A model generated the notes under the pieces. It saw only the letters and a list, made by a program, of their open reading frames with translations, was not told where the DNA came from and made no database searches. A program made the translations under genes and the position numbers. This document shows, piece by piece, positions 29,285 to 38,013 of a DNA stretch of 64,000 bases (positions are counted from its first letter, which is position 1; every line of letters starts with the position of its first letter). The DNA is from Paucibacter aquatile. GTDB taxonomy: Bacteria; Pseudomonadota; Gammaproteobacteria; Burkholderiales; Burkholderiaceae_C. The DNA is taken from assembly GCF_002885975.1 (NCBI RefSeq), contig NZ_POSP01000003.1:3410001-3474000 (forward strand). The letters run 5' to 3'.

Positions 29285-29624
29285 TTATGCAGCAAGCTAA
29301 GAAACGCTTGAAGGGCGGTTTTCGGTCTGGCGACCGCCACGATTGCTCTGTGCATTGCGCCGTGATTTCCTCGGGGTCGGCGGCTTCCCGCACAGTGCCA
29401 GCCTCCGGCCGCCGTGATCTCGCCGGTCTTGGCCAGGCTGCTCGTACTCTCCTCTTGGTTCGCTGGCGGCCCGCAAAAGAACAACGCGCTTGCCGCCTCA
29501 GCCGAGCGCCTCATGGGTACAGCTTCGGTATGCTGTCGGCCACCTCCACTGCAGTGCCTTCGACCTGGCTCTGCATAACTGGTCGCTCGAGCCGATCGCC
29601 TGCGGCTCCGGCTCAGCTTCAACG
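29285..29624 (+). repeat. Cassette 3: 340-bp ORF-less cassette, subfamily 1
   Basis: Starts TTATGCAGCAAGCTAAG; attC 29573-29630, R'' GCATAAC. Closest relative is cassette 6 (13 differences counted by eye before R' in the frame from ATG 29287, nine of them non-synonymous). Confidence 0.8.
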
Positions 29625-29964
29625 CTATGCAGCAGGCTAAGAATTCTTCGACGAGCCGTTCTGGGTTGCGCGTTTGCGGCAATCACGCGGCTCTACGGGC
29701 CGAGGTGTTCTCGCATTCGGGCTCAGCGCAAACAGCCCCCGCTTCCGGTCGTCGTGATCTTGCCGGGTCAAGCCAAACTGGCCGTCCGCTTTCCTTGGTT
29801 CGCCGCCTGCCGCATGGTGAGGAGGCAGCCTGGCGCCTCAGCCGCCTGCGGCGTGGGTACAGCTTCGGTATGCTCTCGGCCACTTCCACCGCAGTGCCTC
29901 CGAAGGTGGCTCTGCATAGCCGGTCGTTGCAGCGGACCGCCTGCGGCGTCCGCTGACCTTTACG
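29625..29964 (+). repeat. Cassette 4: 340-bp ORF-less cassette, subfamily 2
   Basis: Starts CTATGCAGCAGGCTAAG; attC 29914-29970, R'' GCATAGC. With cassette 3 it forms a pair that recurs as cassettes 6-7 and 9-10. Confidence 0.8.
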
Positions 29965-29972
29965 TTAGAGCT

Positions 29973-30356
29973 ATGAGTCTGCGCGTTGAATCGAAGCTCG
30001 CTTGGTGGCTGCTACTTGCAGCATCAGTTGTTCTTATTCCCGTCATCCCGCCTGCCTGCGTCATGGGCGTGGGCTGGCTATTTCCGGGGCAGGTGCCGTG
30101 GTTCTATGCGGACGCATCGGTCCCTATCGGCGCGCTTCTTGCGGTGTCAGCAGTTACTTTCCTGTTCACTCGCGCCAACTTCTACTTAGCCATGCGTCTT
30201 GTTGCCCTTGGCTCGATTATTTTTTGCATGAGTTTCTTTGCTCGCATCGAGCTTGTTTTCGCGGAAGCGTGCGTCACTCAACGTGGTTCACACATCAACT
30301 TTCAGCAACAGCAGCACGACCGAGAAGCTACAAAGGGAGCTACCTGTGATTCGTAG
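29973..30356 (+). CDS. Cassette 5: hypothetical membrane protein
   Basis: 127 residues with about three membrane helices (roughly 11-33, 52-66, 72-92) and a hydrophilic Gln-rich tail. ATG lies 8 bp into the cassette. The stop TAG ends at the first base of R''. No family recognised. Confidence 0.6.
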   Translation: MSLRVESKLAWWLLLAASVVLIPVIPPACVMGVGWLFPGQVPWFYADASVPIGALLAVSAVTFLFTRANFYLAMRLVALGSIIFCMSFFARIELVFAEACVTQRGSHINFQQQQHDREATKGATCDS

Positions 30357-30467
30357 CTCTAACTGGTCGCTCGAGTGGACCTCCGCCAGCTGGCCGCGCT
30401 ACGCTGCCGGTGTATTTTCAGCGCCGCGCGGCCAGCTGGCTGCGGCCGCTCAGCTCGAACGTTATGC
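30356..30467 (+). other. attC site of cassette 5 (112 bp)
   Basis: R'' GCTCTAAC pairs with the cassette start GTTAGAGC at 29964; body nearly identical to the attC of cassette 1; R' GTTATGC. Confidence 0.85.
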
Positions 30468-30801
30468 AGCAAGCTAATAAACGCTTGAAGGGCGGTTTTC
30501 GGTCTCGCGACCGCAACGATTGCTCTGTACATTGCGCCGTGATTTCCTCGGGGTCGGCGGCTTCCCGCACATTGCCAGCCTCCGGCCGCCGTGATTTCGC
30601 CGGTCTTGGCCAGGCTGCTCGTACTCTCTTCTTGGTCCGCCGGCGGCCCGCAGAAGAACAACGCGCTTGCCGCCTCAGCCGAACGCCTCATGGGTACAGC
30701 TTCGGTATGCTGTCGGCCACCTCCACCGCAGTGCCTTCGACCTGGCTCTGCATAACCGGTCGCTCGAGCCGATCGCCTGCGGCTCCGGCTCAGCTTCAAC
30801 G
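30462..30801 (+). repeat. Cassette 6: 340-bp ORF-less cassette, subfamily 1
   Basis: Starts TTATGCAGCAAGCTAAT; attC 30750-30807, R'' GCATAAC. Near copy of cassette 3. Confidence 0.8.
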
Positions 30802-31141
30802 CTATGCAGCAGGCTAAGAATTCTTCGACGAGCCGTTCTGGGTTGCGCGTTCGCGGCAATTACGCGGCTCTACGGGCCGAGGTGTTCTCGCATTCGGGCT
30901 CAGCGCAAACAGCCCCCGCTTCCGGTCGTCGTGATCTTGCCGGGTCAAGCCAAACTGGCCGTCCGCTTTCCTTGGTTCGCCGCCTGCCGCATGGTGAGGA
31001 GGCAGCCTGGCGCCTCAGCCGCCTGCGGCGTGGGTACCGCTTCGGTATGCTCTCGGCTACTTCCTCCGCAGTGCCTCCGATGGTGGCTCTGCATAGCCGG
31101 TCGTTGCAGCGGACCGCCTGCGGCGTCCGCTGACCTTTACG
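30802..31141 (+). repeat. Cassette 7: 340-bp ORF-less cassette, subfamily 2
   Basis: Starts CTATGCAGCAGGCTAAG; attC 31091-31147, R'' GCATAGC. Near copy of cassette 4 (six differences counted up to R'', five non-synonymous in the putative frame). Confidence 0.8.
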
Positions 31142-31150
31142 TTAGGCCTC

Positions 31151-31576
31151 ATGACCCACACCGTTACATATCGCCTTCTGGACGACGCCACGAAGATCCG
31201 TCAGGTCCAAGAAGCCACGCTCAACACCGAGGAGTTTGGCCTTCAACCTACGCACGGCCTCCACGGGACGCCTGAATGGTGGGGCAACATTGCGTCTGGC
31301 GTGCTGCCGATGCACACGCTCAAGGGCATGATCATCAAGGTCTACATGGGAAGCATGGGAGACTGGCCTGAGTTCAGAGTGCGGGAAGAAGATGGAACGG
31401 AGTCGAGTTGGACTCGTGAAGCGCAGTCTCGTGAACTGGACGCCGCCTACCAAATCGGATGCTCGGTCGAAGTTGACTACGTTGTTGAACGATTCAAGGC
31501 CAAGTCGTGGAGCGGACCGGAGGAGACAAAGTCCGTTGTTGAGATTCGTGTAGGCAGCGCGTGCAATGAGGCCTAA
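31151..31576 (+). CDS. Cassette 8: hypothetical protein
   Basis: 141 residues, soluble, no signal peptide, mixed alpha/beta composition with many Trp, Glu and Val. No family recognised. ATG lies 9 bp into the cassette and TAA falls inside R''. No strong ribosome site, as often in cassettes. Confidence 0.65.
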   Translation: MTHTVTYRLLDDATKIRQVQEATLNTEEFGLQPTHGLHGTPEWWGNIASGVLPMHTLKGMIIKVYMGSMGDWPEFRVREEDGTESSWTREAQSRELDAAYQIGCSVEVDYVVERFKAKSWSGPEETKSVVEIRVGSACNEA

Positions 31577-31696
31577 CCCCTCGTTCGAGGCGAGGCCCAA
31601 CGGCAAACCGCCAAGCCCGGCTCCAGGTGAGGTTTATCATCCCTCCGCCGGGCATGGCGCTTTGCCGTCGGTCCCGCCTCAACTCGAACGTTATGC
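31571..31696 (+). other. attC site of cassette 8 (126 bp)
   Basis: R'' GCCTAAC, R' GTTATGC, with an inverted CAACGGCAAACCGCC region between. Confidence 0.8.
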
Positions 31697-32030
31697 AGCA
31701 AGCTAAGAAACGCTTGAAGAGCGGTTTTCGGTGTGGCGACCGCCACGACTGCTCTGCGCATTTCGCCGTGACTTCCTCGGAGTCGGGGGCGTCCCGCACA
31801 GTGCCAGCCTCCGGCCGCCGTGATCTCGCCGGTCTTGGCCAGGCTGCTCGTACTCTCTTCTTGGTTCGCTGGCGGCCCGCAGAAGAACAACGCGCTTGTC
31901 GCCCCAGCCGAGCGCCACATGGGTACAGCTTCGGTATGCTGTCGGCCACCTCCACCGCAGTGCCTTCGACCTGGCTCTGCATAACTGGTCGCTCGAGCCG
32001 ATCGCCTGCGGCTCCGGCTCAGCTTCAACG
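31691..32030 (+). repeat. Cassette 9: 340-bp ORF-less cassette, subfamily 1
   Basis: Starts TTATGCAGCAAGCTAAG; attC 31979-32036, R'' GCATAAC. Identical over all 340 bp to cassette 19, 4.5 kb away. Confidence 0.82.
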
Positions 32031-32370
32031 CTATGCAGCAGGCTAAACACACCTCGAAGATCCGTTTTCGGTTGCGCGTTCGCGGCGAACACGCGGCGCA
32101 ATGGGCTGAGGTTTTCTCGTGTTCGGGCTGGGCGCAAGCAGCCCCAGCTTTCGGTCGCCGTGATCTTGCCGGGTCAAGCCAATCTGGCCGTTCGCTTTCC
32201 TCGGTTCGCCGCCTGCCGCATGGTAGGGAGGTGGCCTGTCGCCTCAGCCGACCGCTGCGTGGGTACCGCTTCGGTATGCTCTCGGCCACTTCCGCCGCAG
32301 TGCCTTCGAACGTGGCTCTGCATAGCATGTCGTTCGAGCGGACCGCCTTCGGCGTCCGCTCACCTTCACG
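32031..32370 (+). repeat. Cassette 10: 340-bp ORF-less cassette, subfamily 2
   Basis: Starts CTATGCAGCAGGCTAAA; attC 32320-32376, R'' GCATAGC. Its attC body resembles that of subfamily 3 more than that of other subfamily 2 copies. Confidence 0.8.
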
Positions 32371-32379
32371 TTAGGCATC

Positions 32380-32673
32380 ATGCGAGTCTCACCGAGCCTC
32401 TTGAGAAAGATCGCGATCCGTGCGGCATGCTTTCCGCTAGGCGTTTCGCTTGCTTCTCAGATTGCCATTTGGCTGATTCCTGGGTGCAATCCAAATCCAT
32501 ACGGGCCGGGGGAATGTGCAGGTTCTGCCAAGTTGGCACTCGCACTGCTGTTTGGTGAGCTTGGTGGCGTGTACGCATCGCTCTTGCTTGGCGCATTTGT
32601 CTCTTTTCCTTTGTTGGTCGTCTCCGTGGCTTTGCAATTCATCGGCAGGCGCCAATCCAAAAATGTTGCCTAA
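32380..32673 (+). CDS. Cassette 11: hypothetical membrane protein
   Basis: 97 residues with three hydrophobic segments (about 14-34, 50-68, 69-88) and a Cys/Pro-rich loop (GCNPNPYGPGECAG). No family recognised. TAA stop inside R''. Confidence 0.6.
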   Translation: MRVSPSLLRKIAIRAACFPLGVSLASQIAIWLIPGCNPNPYGPGECAGSAKLALALLFGELGGVYASLLLGAFVSFPLLVVSVALQFIGRRQSKNVA

Positions 32674-32778
32674 CCCATCGCTCAACCGGACCCGCAACGG
32701 CATGCCGCCTTCGGGCCTCATTTCATTCTGGCCCTGCGGCGTCCCGCCGTCACGGGCCGGTTAGCTCAAACGTTGTGC
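32668..32778 (+). other. attC site of cassette 11 (111 bp)
   Basis: R'' GCCTAAC, body with CTCAACCGGACCCGCAACGG and CGGGCCGGTTAGCT arms, R' GTTGTGC. Confidence 0.85.
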
Positions 32779-33112
32779 AGCAAGCTAAGCAACGCATGAA
32801 GATCCGCTTTTGGTCTGTGGTTCGCGATGGTCTTGCAGTGCAATCCGCGTCGCGCTTGTTCGAGTCGGGCGCTGTTCAAGCCAATTCAACCTCCGGCTGC
32901 CATGATCTTGCCGGCTTGGGCGCAGCCGCTTGGTTTCCTTTACGTCTTTCGCGGCCAGCGGGCAGGCGGACAAGGCGCTTGGCGCCTCTGTCGTTCGCCG
33001 CGTGGGTACCGCTTCGATATGCTGTGAGCCACTTCCACGGCAGTGCCTTCGAAGCGGCTCTGCACAACCTGTCATTGGAGCGGACCGCCTTCGGCGTCCG
33101 CTCACTTTCACG
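32773..33112 (+). repeat. Cassette 12: 340-bp ORF-less cassette, subfamily 3
   Basis: Starts TTGTGCAGCAAGCTAAG; attC 33062-33118, R'' GCACAAC. Hairpin next to attC has the arms GAGCCACTTC and GAAGCGGCTC. Confidence 0.8.
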
Positions 33113-33121
33113 TTAAAGCGC

Positions 33122-33478
33122 ATGCAAATCCTCGCGCAGCAGATCGCAGCAAGCCCGTCCGATCTCGACCGGGACGACGTTGCCTATGTGCACATCCGCG
33201 GGGCGGACGGCTACGTGCTGTCGCTCGCGCGATCTCCGGATTCTGACCTTGTCGAAGTGATGGTCCGAGATCAGCTGAACTGCAAGACAACTCAGGTCTT
33301 CGCTCGGCTCACAGGACGGCGGCTGCAAGTCAGCGTGCCCGAGGCATTAGCCAGCCAGCTCGACGGCCATTCCGCGTACGAAGTCGTGCTGAGCCAACTT
33401 GGCGACGATTTTTCTGAGCTGCATCAAGCGCTCAGCGAAGTATTTTCTGGCGTGGGTACCTATGAGCATTCGCTTTAA
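33122..33478 (+). CDS. Cassette 13: hypothetical protein
   Basis: 118 residues, soluble, acidic. Contains a strand-rich middle (YVLSLARSPDSDLVEVMVRDQ) and helical C-terminus (DDFSELHQALSEVF). No family recognised; size and charge resemble small immunity-type cassette proteins. TAA in R'' GCTTTAAC. Confidence 0.6.
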   Translation: MQILAQQIAASPSDLDRDDVAYVHIRGADGYVLSLARSPDSDLVEVMVRDQLNCKTTQVFARLTGRRLQVSVPEALASQLDGHSAYEVVLSQLGDDFSELHQALSEVFSGVGTYEHSL

Positions 33479-33529
33479 CCTGCCATTGGAGCGGACCGCC
33501 TTCGGCGTCCGCTCACTTTCACGTTGTGC
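33472..33529 (+). other. attC site of cassette 13 (58 bp)
   Basis: R'' GCTTTAAC matches the cassette start GTTAAAGC; the body (AGCGGACCGCC / GGCGTCCGCT) is nearly the same as in subfamily 3 repeats. Confidence 0.85.
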
Positions 33530-33550
33530 GTCGCTAGATTGGTGACCGAG

Positions 33551-33760
33551 ATGATCGACCGATTCATTCCGCAGATTGAGGCTGCTCAAACGCAAGGAGC
33601 CGTTGTCTTGCTCAAGTGGGACGGGGAGAGGCCGAACGTTCGCGGCACGGTTGTCATCACGCGTCAGGACACGGACTATGTTTGGCGCAAAGACTGTGAC
33701 GATGTTGCGGCGGGATTGGCGGAAGCGCTACACGACTACGAGGCCAAGCATGCTCTTTGA
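33551..33760 (+). CDS. Cassette 14: hypothetical protein
   Basis: 69 residues from ATG 33551 (GTG 33542 would add three). Acidic, alpha/beta pattern with VVLLKWDGERP and a C-terminal helix DDVAAGLAEALHDYEAKH. Resembles small uncharacterised proteins common in environmental cassettes; no function known. Confidence 0.6.
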   Translation: MIDRFIPQIEAAQTQGAVVLLKWDGERPNVRGTVVITRQDTDYVWRKDCDDVAAGLAEALHDYEAKHAL

Positions 33761-33784
33761 ATCTGGCTGCCTTTCACGCGCAAC

Positions 33785-33841
33785 GCACAACCTGTCATTG
33801 GAGCGGACCGCCTTCGGCGTCCGCTCACTTTCACGTTAGGC
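33785..33841 (+). other. attC site of cassette 14 (57 bp)
   Basis: R'' GCACAAC pairs with the start GTTGTGC; body identical to that of subfamily 3 repeats; R' GTTAGGC. Confidence 0.85.
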
Positions 33842-33891
33842 CGCATAGATCAACCGCCGTTCACCACGCCAACCCCTAAAGGGAGGACTTC

Positions 33892-34143
33892 ATGAGCATC
33901 CGAGACACTATCGCCTCTGCCGGAAAGAACTTGCACACCATCATCATTACGGCGAGGGAAGACGATGGGAGCGTAGAGACACGGGAGGCGGAGCCCTACA
34001 GTTATCGCCTGAAGGGCAGAGACGAGAAGTTCTTCTGCTACGACATCAAGAAGGCCGGAATTCGGAACTTTCATGTCAACAAGATCATTTCGGTTCAGGA
34101 AACCGAGAACAGTTTTGTGCCCCGCTGGCCGGTAGAGGTTTAG
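33892..34143 (+). CDS. Cassette 15: small WYL-like domain protein
   Basis: 83 residues, strong ribosome site AGGGAGG before the ATG. The pattern REAEPYSYRLKGRDEKFFCY, a hydrophobic pair and GIRNFHVNKIISV looks like a stand-alone WYL-type barrel, a ligand- or nucleic-acid-sensing domain usually attached to an HTH. No HTH is present. Function speculative. Confidence 0.55.
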   Translation: MSIRDTIASAGKNLHTIIITAREDDGSVETREAEPYSYRLKGRDEKFFCYDIKKAGIRNFHVNKIISVQETENSFVPRWPVEV

Positions 34144-34340
34144 CCGCAGCCACCTGAAGCCCAGCTTCATTTCTCTCGGCAATAGCCCAACACGAATGGC
34201 GGCGTTCTCAAGGCCCATTCAAGCCTCGCGTCACTCATTGCTGTGTCCTCGTACGATGGCCGATTGAGTAGCGAGGGCACAATTTGGCTCAAACCTTCAT
34301 CGTCGCCACTCGACCCCAGCTTCATCCTGTCTCAAATGCG
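34144..34340 (+). other. Non-coding tail of cassette 15
   Basis: About 200 bp between the stop codon and R''. Only short open frames; no promoter or hairpin stands out. Confidence 0.5.
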
Positions 34341-34469
34341 GCCTAACCTCTCGGTCAAGCGGAGCGTCGCCGGCAGGCCACCAGGCCCAAACTGGCGGTA
34401 CGCGGTACATTGTCGCCAGCTCGGGCCTGGCGTCCTGCCTTCGTCGCCCGCTTACCTCGAACGTTAGGC
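34341..34469 (+). other. attC site of cassette 15 (129 bp)
   Basis: R'' GCCTAAC preceded by ATGCG, complementary to the cassette start TTAGGCCGCAT; long arms GCCGGCAGGCCACCAGG and CTGGCGTCCTGCC; R' GTTAGGC. Confidence 0.85.
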
Positions 34470-34565
34470 CGCACAAACGACCACTGCGCCAGTGACGGAG
34501 CCAAAGTCCTCTCCTCGCTCAGCGTCGGCCTTAGCCAGACGCGACAGCCACACACTCAAAAGACC

Positions 34566-34895
34566 GTGAGCAAAGCCCAGGATCTTCAGTACATCGTTTT
34601 CTGGTCAATCATTGGCCCGGTTGCTTTGGTGCTCAGCCTGTTTGCTTTCAGTGCCGTCTTGCTCGCTTTTGCACCACCTCAATCTGACTCTTGGGTCACA
34701 GCGTTAGGGGTGCTACTTCACTACAACTCGCTATTTGGGCTGGTGATTGCAGCGCCCGTAGTCGCATTCTTTGGCCTGTTAGGCTTAGTCTTGCTTCCGA
34801 GAAGGTCTTTTAGGCGCAAGGCGCTCACCCTCTGCGTTTGCGCAGCCGCGTTCGCGGTGCCCACCGCAACCGTCGTTGCCATGTACTTTGGCTAG
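34566..34895 (+). CDS. Cassette 16: hypothetical membrane protein
   Basis: 109 residues from GTG 34566. Three membrane helices (about 12-36, 50-72, 84-105). No family recognised. The cassette has a 100-bp leader; starts further upstream are possible but give a non-hydrophobic, Arg-rich extension. Confidence 0.5.
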   Translation: MSKAQDLQYIVFWSIIGPVALVLSLFAFSAVLLAFAPPQSDSWVTALGVLLHYNSLFGLVIAAPVVAFFGLLGLVLLPRRSFRRKALTLCVCAAAFAVPTATVVAMYFG

Positions 34896-34941
34896 CGGTA
34901 GGAGCGGCCCAAGCGTTCACCAAGCGATCTCATCAAGTGCG

Positions 34942-35070
34942 GCCTAACCCCTCGGTCAAGCGGAGCGCCGCCGGCAGGCCACCAGGGCCCAGTTGGCGGT
35001 ACGCGGTACATTGTCGCCAACCGGGCCCTGGCGTCCTGCCGTCGTCGCCCGCTTACCTCGAACGTTAGGC
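34942..35070 (+). other. attC site of cassette 16 (129 bp)
   Basis: Same family as the attC of cassette 15. R'' GCCTAAC, R' GTTAGGC. Confidence 0.85.
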
Positions 35071-35113
35071 CTCACGCGCCAGCCGTGTCGCGACGCGTAC
35101 TGAAAGGAAAACT

Positions 35114-35536
35114 GTGAAGCACTCCCTCTCGCCGGAAGACCTTCAGTTTCAGCGTTCCTTCGAAGCCTTTAAGGTCGAGCCATCCGCATTTGGCCACGCT
35201 GCTCACGTTCGCCTGGCCTATGTGTACTTGTGCCAGAGCTCGCCCGACGAGGCAGCGCTGCGACTGAAGGCGTCGTTGCTGGCATTTCTAGACCACCTGG
35301 GAGTCGGATCGGTAAAGTTCCACGAGACGATCACGAAAGCGTGGATAAGGGCAGTCCGTCACTTTATGGAACTGTCCAGTCACTCAGAGTCATCCGCCGA
35401 GTTCATCGCATTGAATCCACGGCTTCTCGACAGCGACATCATGCTCAAGCACTACTCGGCAAGCCTTCTGTTCTCGCCAGTAGCGAGGTCGGAATTTGTG
35501 GAGCCCGACATTGCGCCCATTCCCGAGCACAACTGA
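35114..35536 (+). CDS. Cassette 17: conserved hypothetical protein
   Basis: 140 residues, GTG start after GAAAGGAAA. The FGHAAHVRLAYVYL, KFHETITKAWIRAV and LLDSDIMLKHYS segments match a family of uncharacterised proteins found in many bacteria; His residues in FGHAAHVR and FHET could bind metal (inference). Confidence 0.7.
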   Translation: MKHSLSPEDLQFQRSFEAFKVEPSAFGHAAHVRLAYVYLCQSSPDEAALRLKASLLAFLDHLGVGSVKFHETITKAWIRAVRHFMELSSHSESSAEFIALNPRLLDSDIMLKHYSASLLFSPVARSEFVEPDIAPIPEHN

Positions 35537-35541
35537 GTGAG

Positions 35542-35667
35542 GCCTAACCCCTCGGTCAAGCGGAGAGCCGCCGGCAAGTCGCCAGGCCCGCGCGCCGCTG
35601 TGGTTTATCCTGCATCGCGCGGGCCTGGCGCCTTGCCGCCGTCTCCCGCTTACCTCGAACGTTAGCC
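35542..35667 (+). other. attC site of cassette 17 (126 bp)
   Basis: R'' GTGAGGCCTAAC pairs with start TTAGGCCTCAC; R' GTTAGCC from the next cassette. Confidence 0.85.
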
Positions 35668-35680
35668 ATCTAATACGTCT

Positions 35681-36094
35681 ATGCGACTTCTCTATGCAAT
35701 TACTGCGCTGTTCATCTGCACGGAAGCCGGCGCCGCGGAGCTACCATGCGGGATCAAGTCGGTCCAGCTTCGCTATCAATCGATAGAGGTGGAGTTTTCG
35801 GAGAAGGCTGACTGGACTGTCGTCAGCCGAGGATTGTCGGGCGACTACTTGATTCGGTCTGGCAAAGTCCTCTATATCGACGATGCAAACGTGATGCACG
35901 AGCAGCCCCCATATCGTCTCACCGCTGGGGAGCAATTGAACCTCCATATTCCTCACATTTCCTGCACACTGATTGCCGTGGTTGGAGATGTTTCGCGTGG
36001 ACTCATTGTTCGTTCTTCATCTTCGTTGCCAGGCATACGGCGTACACAGCGCTACGATTTCGTGCCGGCAGATGAAGGTCGGTCAGCTAAGTAG
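35681..36094 (+). CDS. Cassette 18: exported hypothetical protein
   Basis: 137 residues with signal peptide (MRLLYAITALFICTEAGAA), two cysteines in the mature part (LPCGI, ISCTL) that could pair, and a beta-rich composition. No family recognised; likely periplasmic. Confidence 0.65.
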   Translation: MRLLYAITALFICTEAGAAELPCGIKSVQLRYQSIEVEFSEKADWTVVSRGLSGDYLIRSGKVLYIDDANVMHEQPPYRLTAGEQLNLHIPHISCTLIAVVGDVSRGLIVRSSSSLPGIRRTQRYDFVPADEGRSAK

Positions 36095-36131
36095 GCGAGG
36101 CAGGCCTAAGCATTCGTGGCAAGGAGCAGAT

Positions 36132-36233
36132 GGCTAACTATTCCATCGAGGGGACAGCCAACGGCGAGCATGGTTTGTGTTGGTTGCCAAAGCTTGTGCC
36201 GCCGTCGTCTGCTCCTCATGTCAAACGTTATGC
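36132..36233 (+). other. attC site of cassette 18 (102 bp)
   Basis: R'' GATGGCTAAC pairs with start TTAGCCATC; R' GTTATGC. Confidence 0.82.
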
Positions 36234-36567
36234 AGCAAGCTAAGAAACGCTTGAAGAGCGGTTTTCGGTGTGGCGACCGCCACGACTGCTCTGCGCATTT
36301 CGCCGTGACTTCCTCGGAGTCGGGGGCGTCCCGCACAGTGCCAGCCTCCGGCCGCCGTGATCTCGCCGGTCTTGGCCAGGCTGCTCGTACTCTCTTCTTG
36401 GTTCGCTGGCGGCCCGCAGAAGAACAACGCGCTTGTCGCCCCAGCCGAGCGCCACATGGGTACAGCTTCGGTATGCTGTCGGCCACCTCCACCGCAGTGC
36501 CTTCGACCTGGCTCTGCATAACTGGTCGCTCGAGCCGATCGCCTGCGGCTCCGGCTCAGCTTCAACG
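36228..36567 (+). repeat. Cassette 19: 340-bp ORF-less cassette, subfamily 1
   Basis: Identical to cassette 9 over its full 340 bp; attC 36516-36573, R'' GCATAAC. Confidence 0.82.
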
Positions 36568-36793
36568 TTAGGCCTCACACGACACGTTTGATTCATGCAT
36601 TCCGCACCCTCACCAGTCACGCCCACGCTGCCTCCGGTTCAATCGACGACGATCAGGATCGCGGGGAATGGCGTTGTTCTGCTGTGCTGCATGCTCCTTC
36701 TGTTGGGTGCTTTCTTCTTTGGAATAGCCTCGTGTGGAGGATATGTGAATCGCCCCGGGTTTTGAGGAGGCTCCAACTCTGGAGAATGGAGCC

Positions 36794-37117
36794 ATGAAGA
36801 AGTCCCCGAAGTTTTCGCCCGAGGTGCGTGAGCGTGCCGTGCGCATGGTGCTGGAGCACCGAGCAGAACATCCGTCGCAGTGGGCGGCCATCGAATCCAT
36901 CGCCGACAAGATCGGCTGCGTGCCGCAGACCTTGCACACCTGGGTCAAGCAGCACGAGGTCGATGCCGGCCAGCGAGACGGTGTCTCGACTGCGGAGGCT
37001 CAGCGCATCAAGGAACTGGAACGAGAGGTGCGCGAGCTGCGCAAGGCCAACGAGATTCTGAAGCTGGCCAGCGCGTTTTTCGCCCAGGCGGAGCTCGACC
37101 GCCGCATCAAGTCCTGA
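36794..37117 (+). CDS. IS3-family OrfA
   Basis: 107 residues with an N-terminal HTH (SIADKIGCVPQTLHTWVKQH) and a leucine-zipper-like helix (EREVRELRKANEILKLA). It binds the IS ends in this family. Ribosome site GGAG lies 7 bp before the ATG. The downstream frame is at -1, so OrfAB is likely made by frameshifting near its end; GTTTTTC at 37075-37081 is one possible slip site. Confidence 0.88.
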   Translation: MKKSPKFSPEVRERAVRMVLEHRAEHPSQWAAIESIADKIGCVPQTLHTWVKQHEVDAGQRDGVSTAEAQRIKELEREVRELRKANEILKLASAFFAQAELDRRIKS

Positions 37118-38013
37118 AGGCGTTCATCGACCAGCACCGCCAGCAGCTTGGGGTCGAGCCGATCTGCCGCGTCCTGCAGATTGCCCCATCGGCTTACTGG
37201 CGCCACGTCGCTTGTCAGCGCAGCCCGGCCTTGCGCTCTTTGCGAGCCCAGCGCGATGTGCAACTGCTACCGCAGGTGCAGCGCGTCTGGCAGGCCAACC
37301 ATCAGGTCTACGGCGCCGAGAAGGTCTGGCGCCAGCTCAACCGCGAAGGCGTCGCCGTGGCGCGCTGCACCGTCGAGCGGCTGATGCGCCAGCTCGGGCT
37401 GCAGGGTGTGCGCCGAGGCAAGGCCGTGCGCACCACCATTCCCGATCCCAAGGCGCCATGCCCGTTGGACCGCGTCAATCGGCAGTTCCGGGCCGAGCGG
37501 CCGAACCAGCTGTGGGTCTCGGACTTCACCTATGTCTCAACCTGGCAGGGCTGGGTGTATGTAGCGTTCGTCATCGACGTGTTCAGCCGGCGCATCGTGG
37601 GTTGGCGTCAGAGCAGTTCGATGCACACCGAGTTCGTACTCGACGCATTGGAGCAGGCGCTGTACGACCGCAAGCCGTCCGATGGCCTGGTGCATCACTC
37701 CGACCGTGGGTCGCAATACGTGTCTATCCGCTACAGCGAGCGGTTGGCCGAGGCCGGAATCGAGCCCTCAGTGGGTTCCAAGGGCGACAGCTACGACAAC
37801 GCACTGGCCGAGACCATCAACGGGCTGTACAAGGCCGAGGTCATTCACCGGCGCGGGCCTTGGAAGACCAAGCAGGCGGTGGAACTGGCAACACTGGAAT
37901 GGGTCGCCTGGTTCAACCATCACCGGCTGATGGGGCCGCTGGGCCATGTGCCGCCTGCTGAGTTCGAAGCCAATTACCATCGTCACCGCGCTGGTCAGGC
38001 CGCGACCGCCTGA
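37111..38013 (+). CDS. IS3-family OrfB transposase (DDE integrase core)
   Basis: About 300 residues after orfA in the -1 frame, which is open from 36880. N-terminal HTH_21-like part (VEPICRVLQIAPSAYW) and rve core with catalytic residues in WVSDFTYV (D), VHHSDRGSQY (D) and NALAETINGLYKAE (E). No convincing independent start, so expression as an OrfAB fusion is expected. Confidence 0.9.
   Translation, partial: VLKAFIDQHRQQLGVEPICRVLQIAPSAYWRHVACQRSPALRSLRAQRDVQLLPQVQRVWQANHQVYGAEKVWRQLNREGVAVARCTVERLMRQLGLQGVRRGKAVRTTIPDPKAPCPLDRVNRQFRAERPNQLWVSDFTYVSTWQGWVYVAFVIDVFSRRIVGWRQSSSMHTEFVLDALEQALYDRKPSDGLVHHSDRGSQYVSIRYSERLAEAGIEPSVGSKGDSYDNALAETINGLYKAEVIHRRGPWKTKQAVELATLEWVAWFNHHRLMGPLGHVPPAEFEANYHRHRAGQAATA

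Noticed and set aside
34243..34467. Open frame of 74 codons in the tail of cassette 15
   Set aside because: Runs through the attC, has no ribosome site, and gives a low-complexity product.
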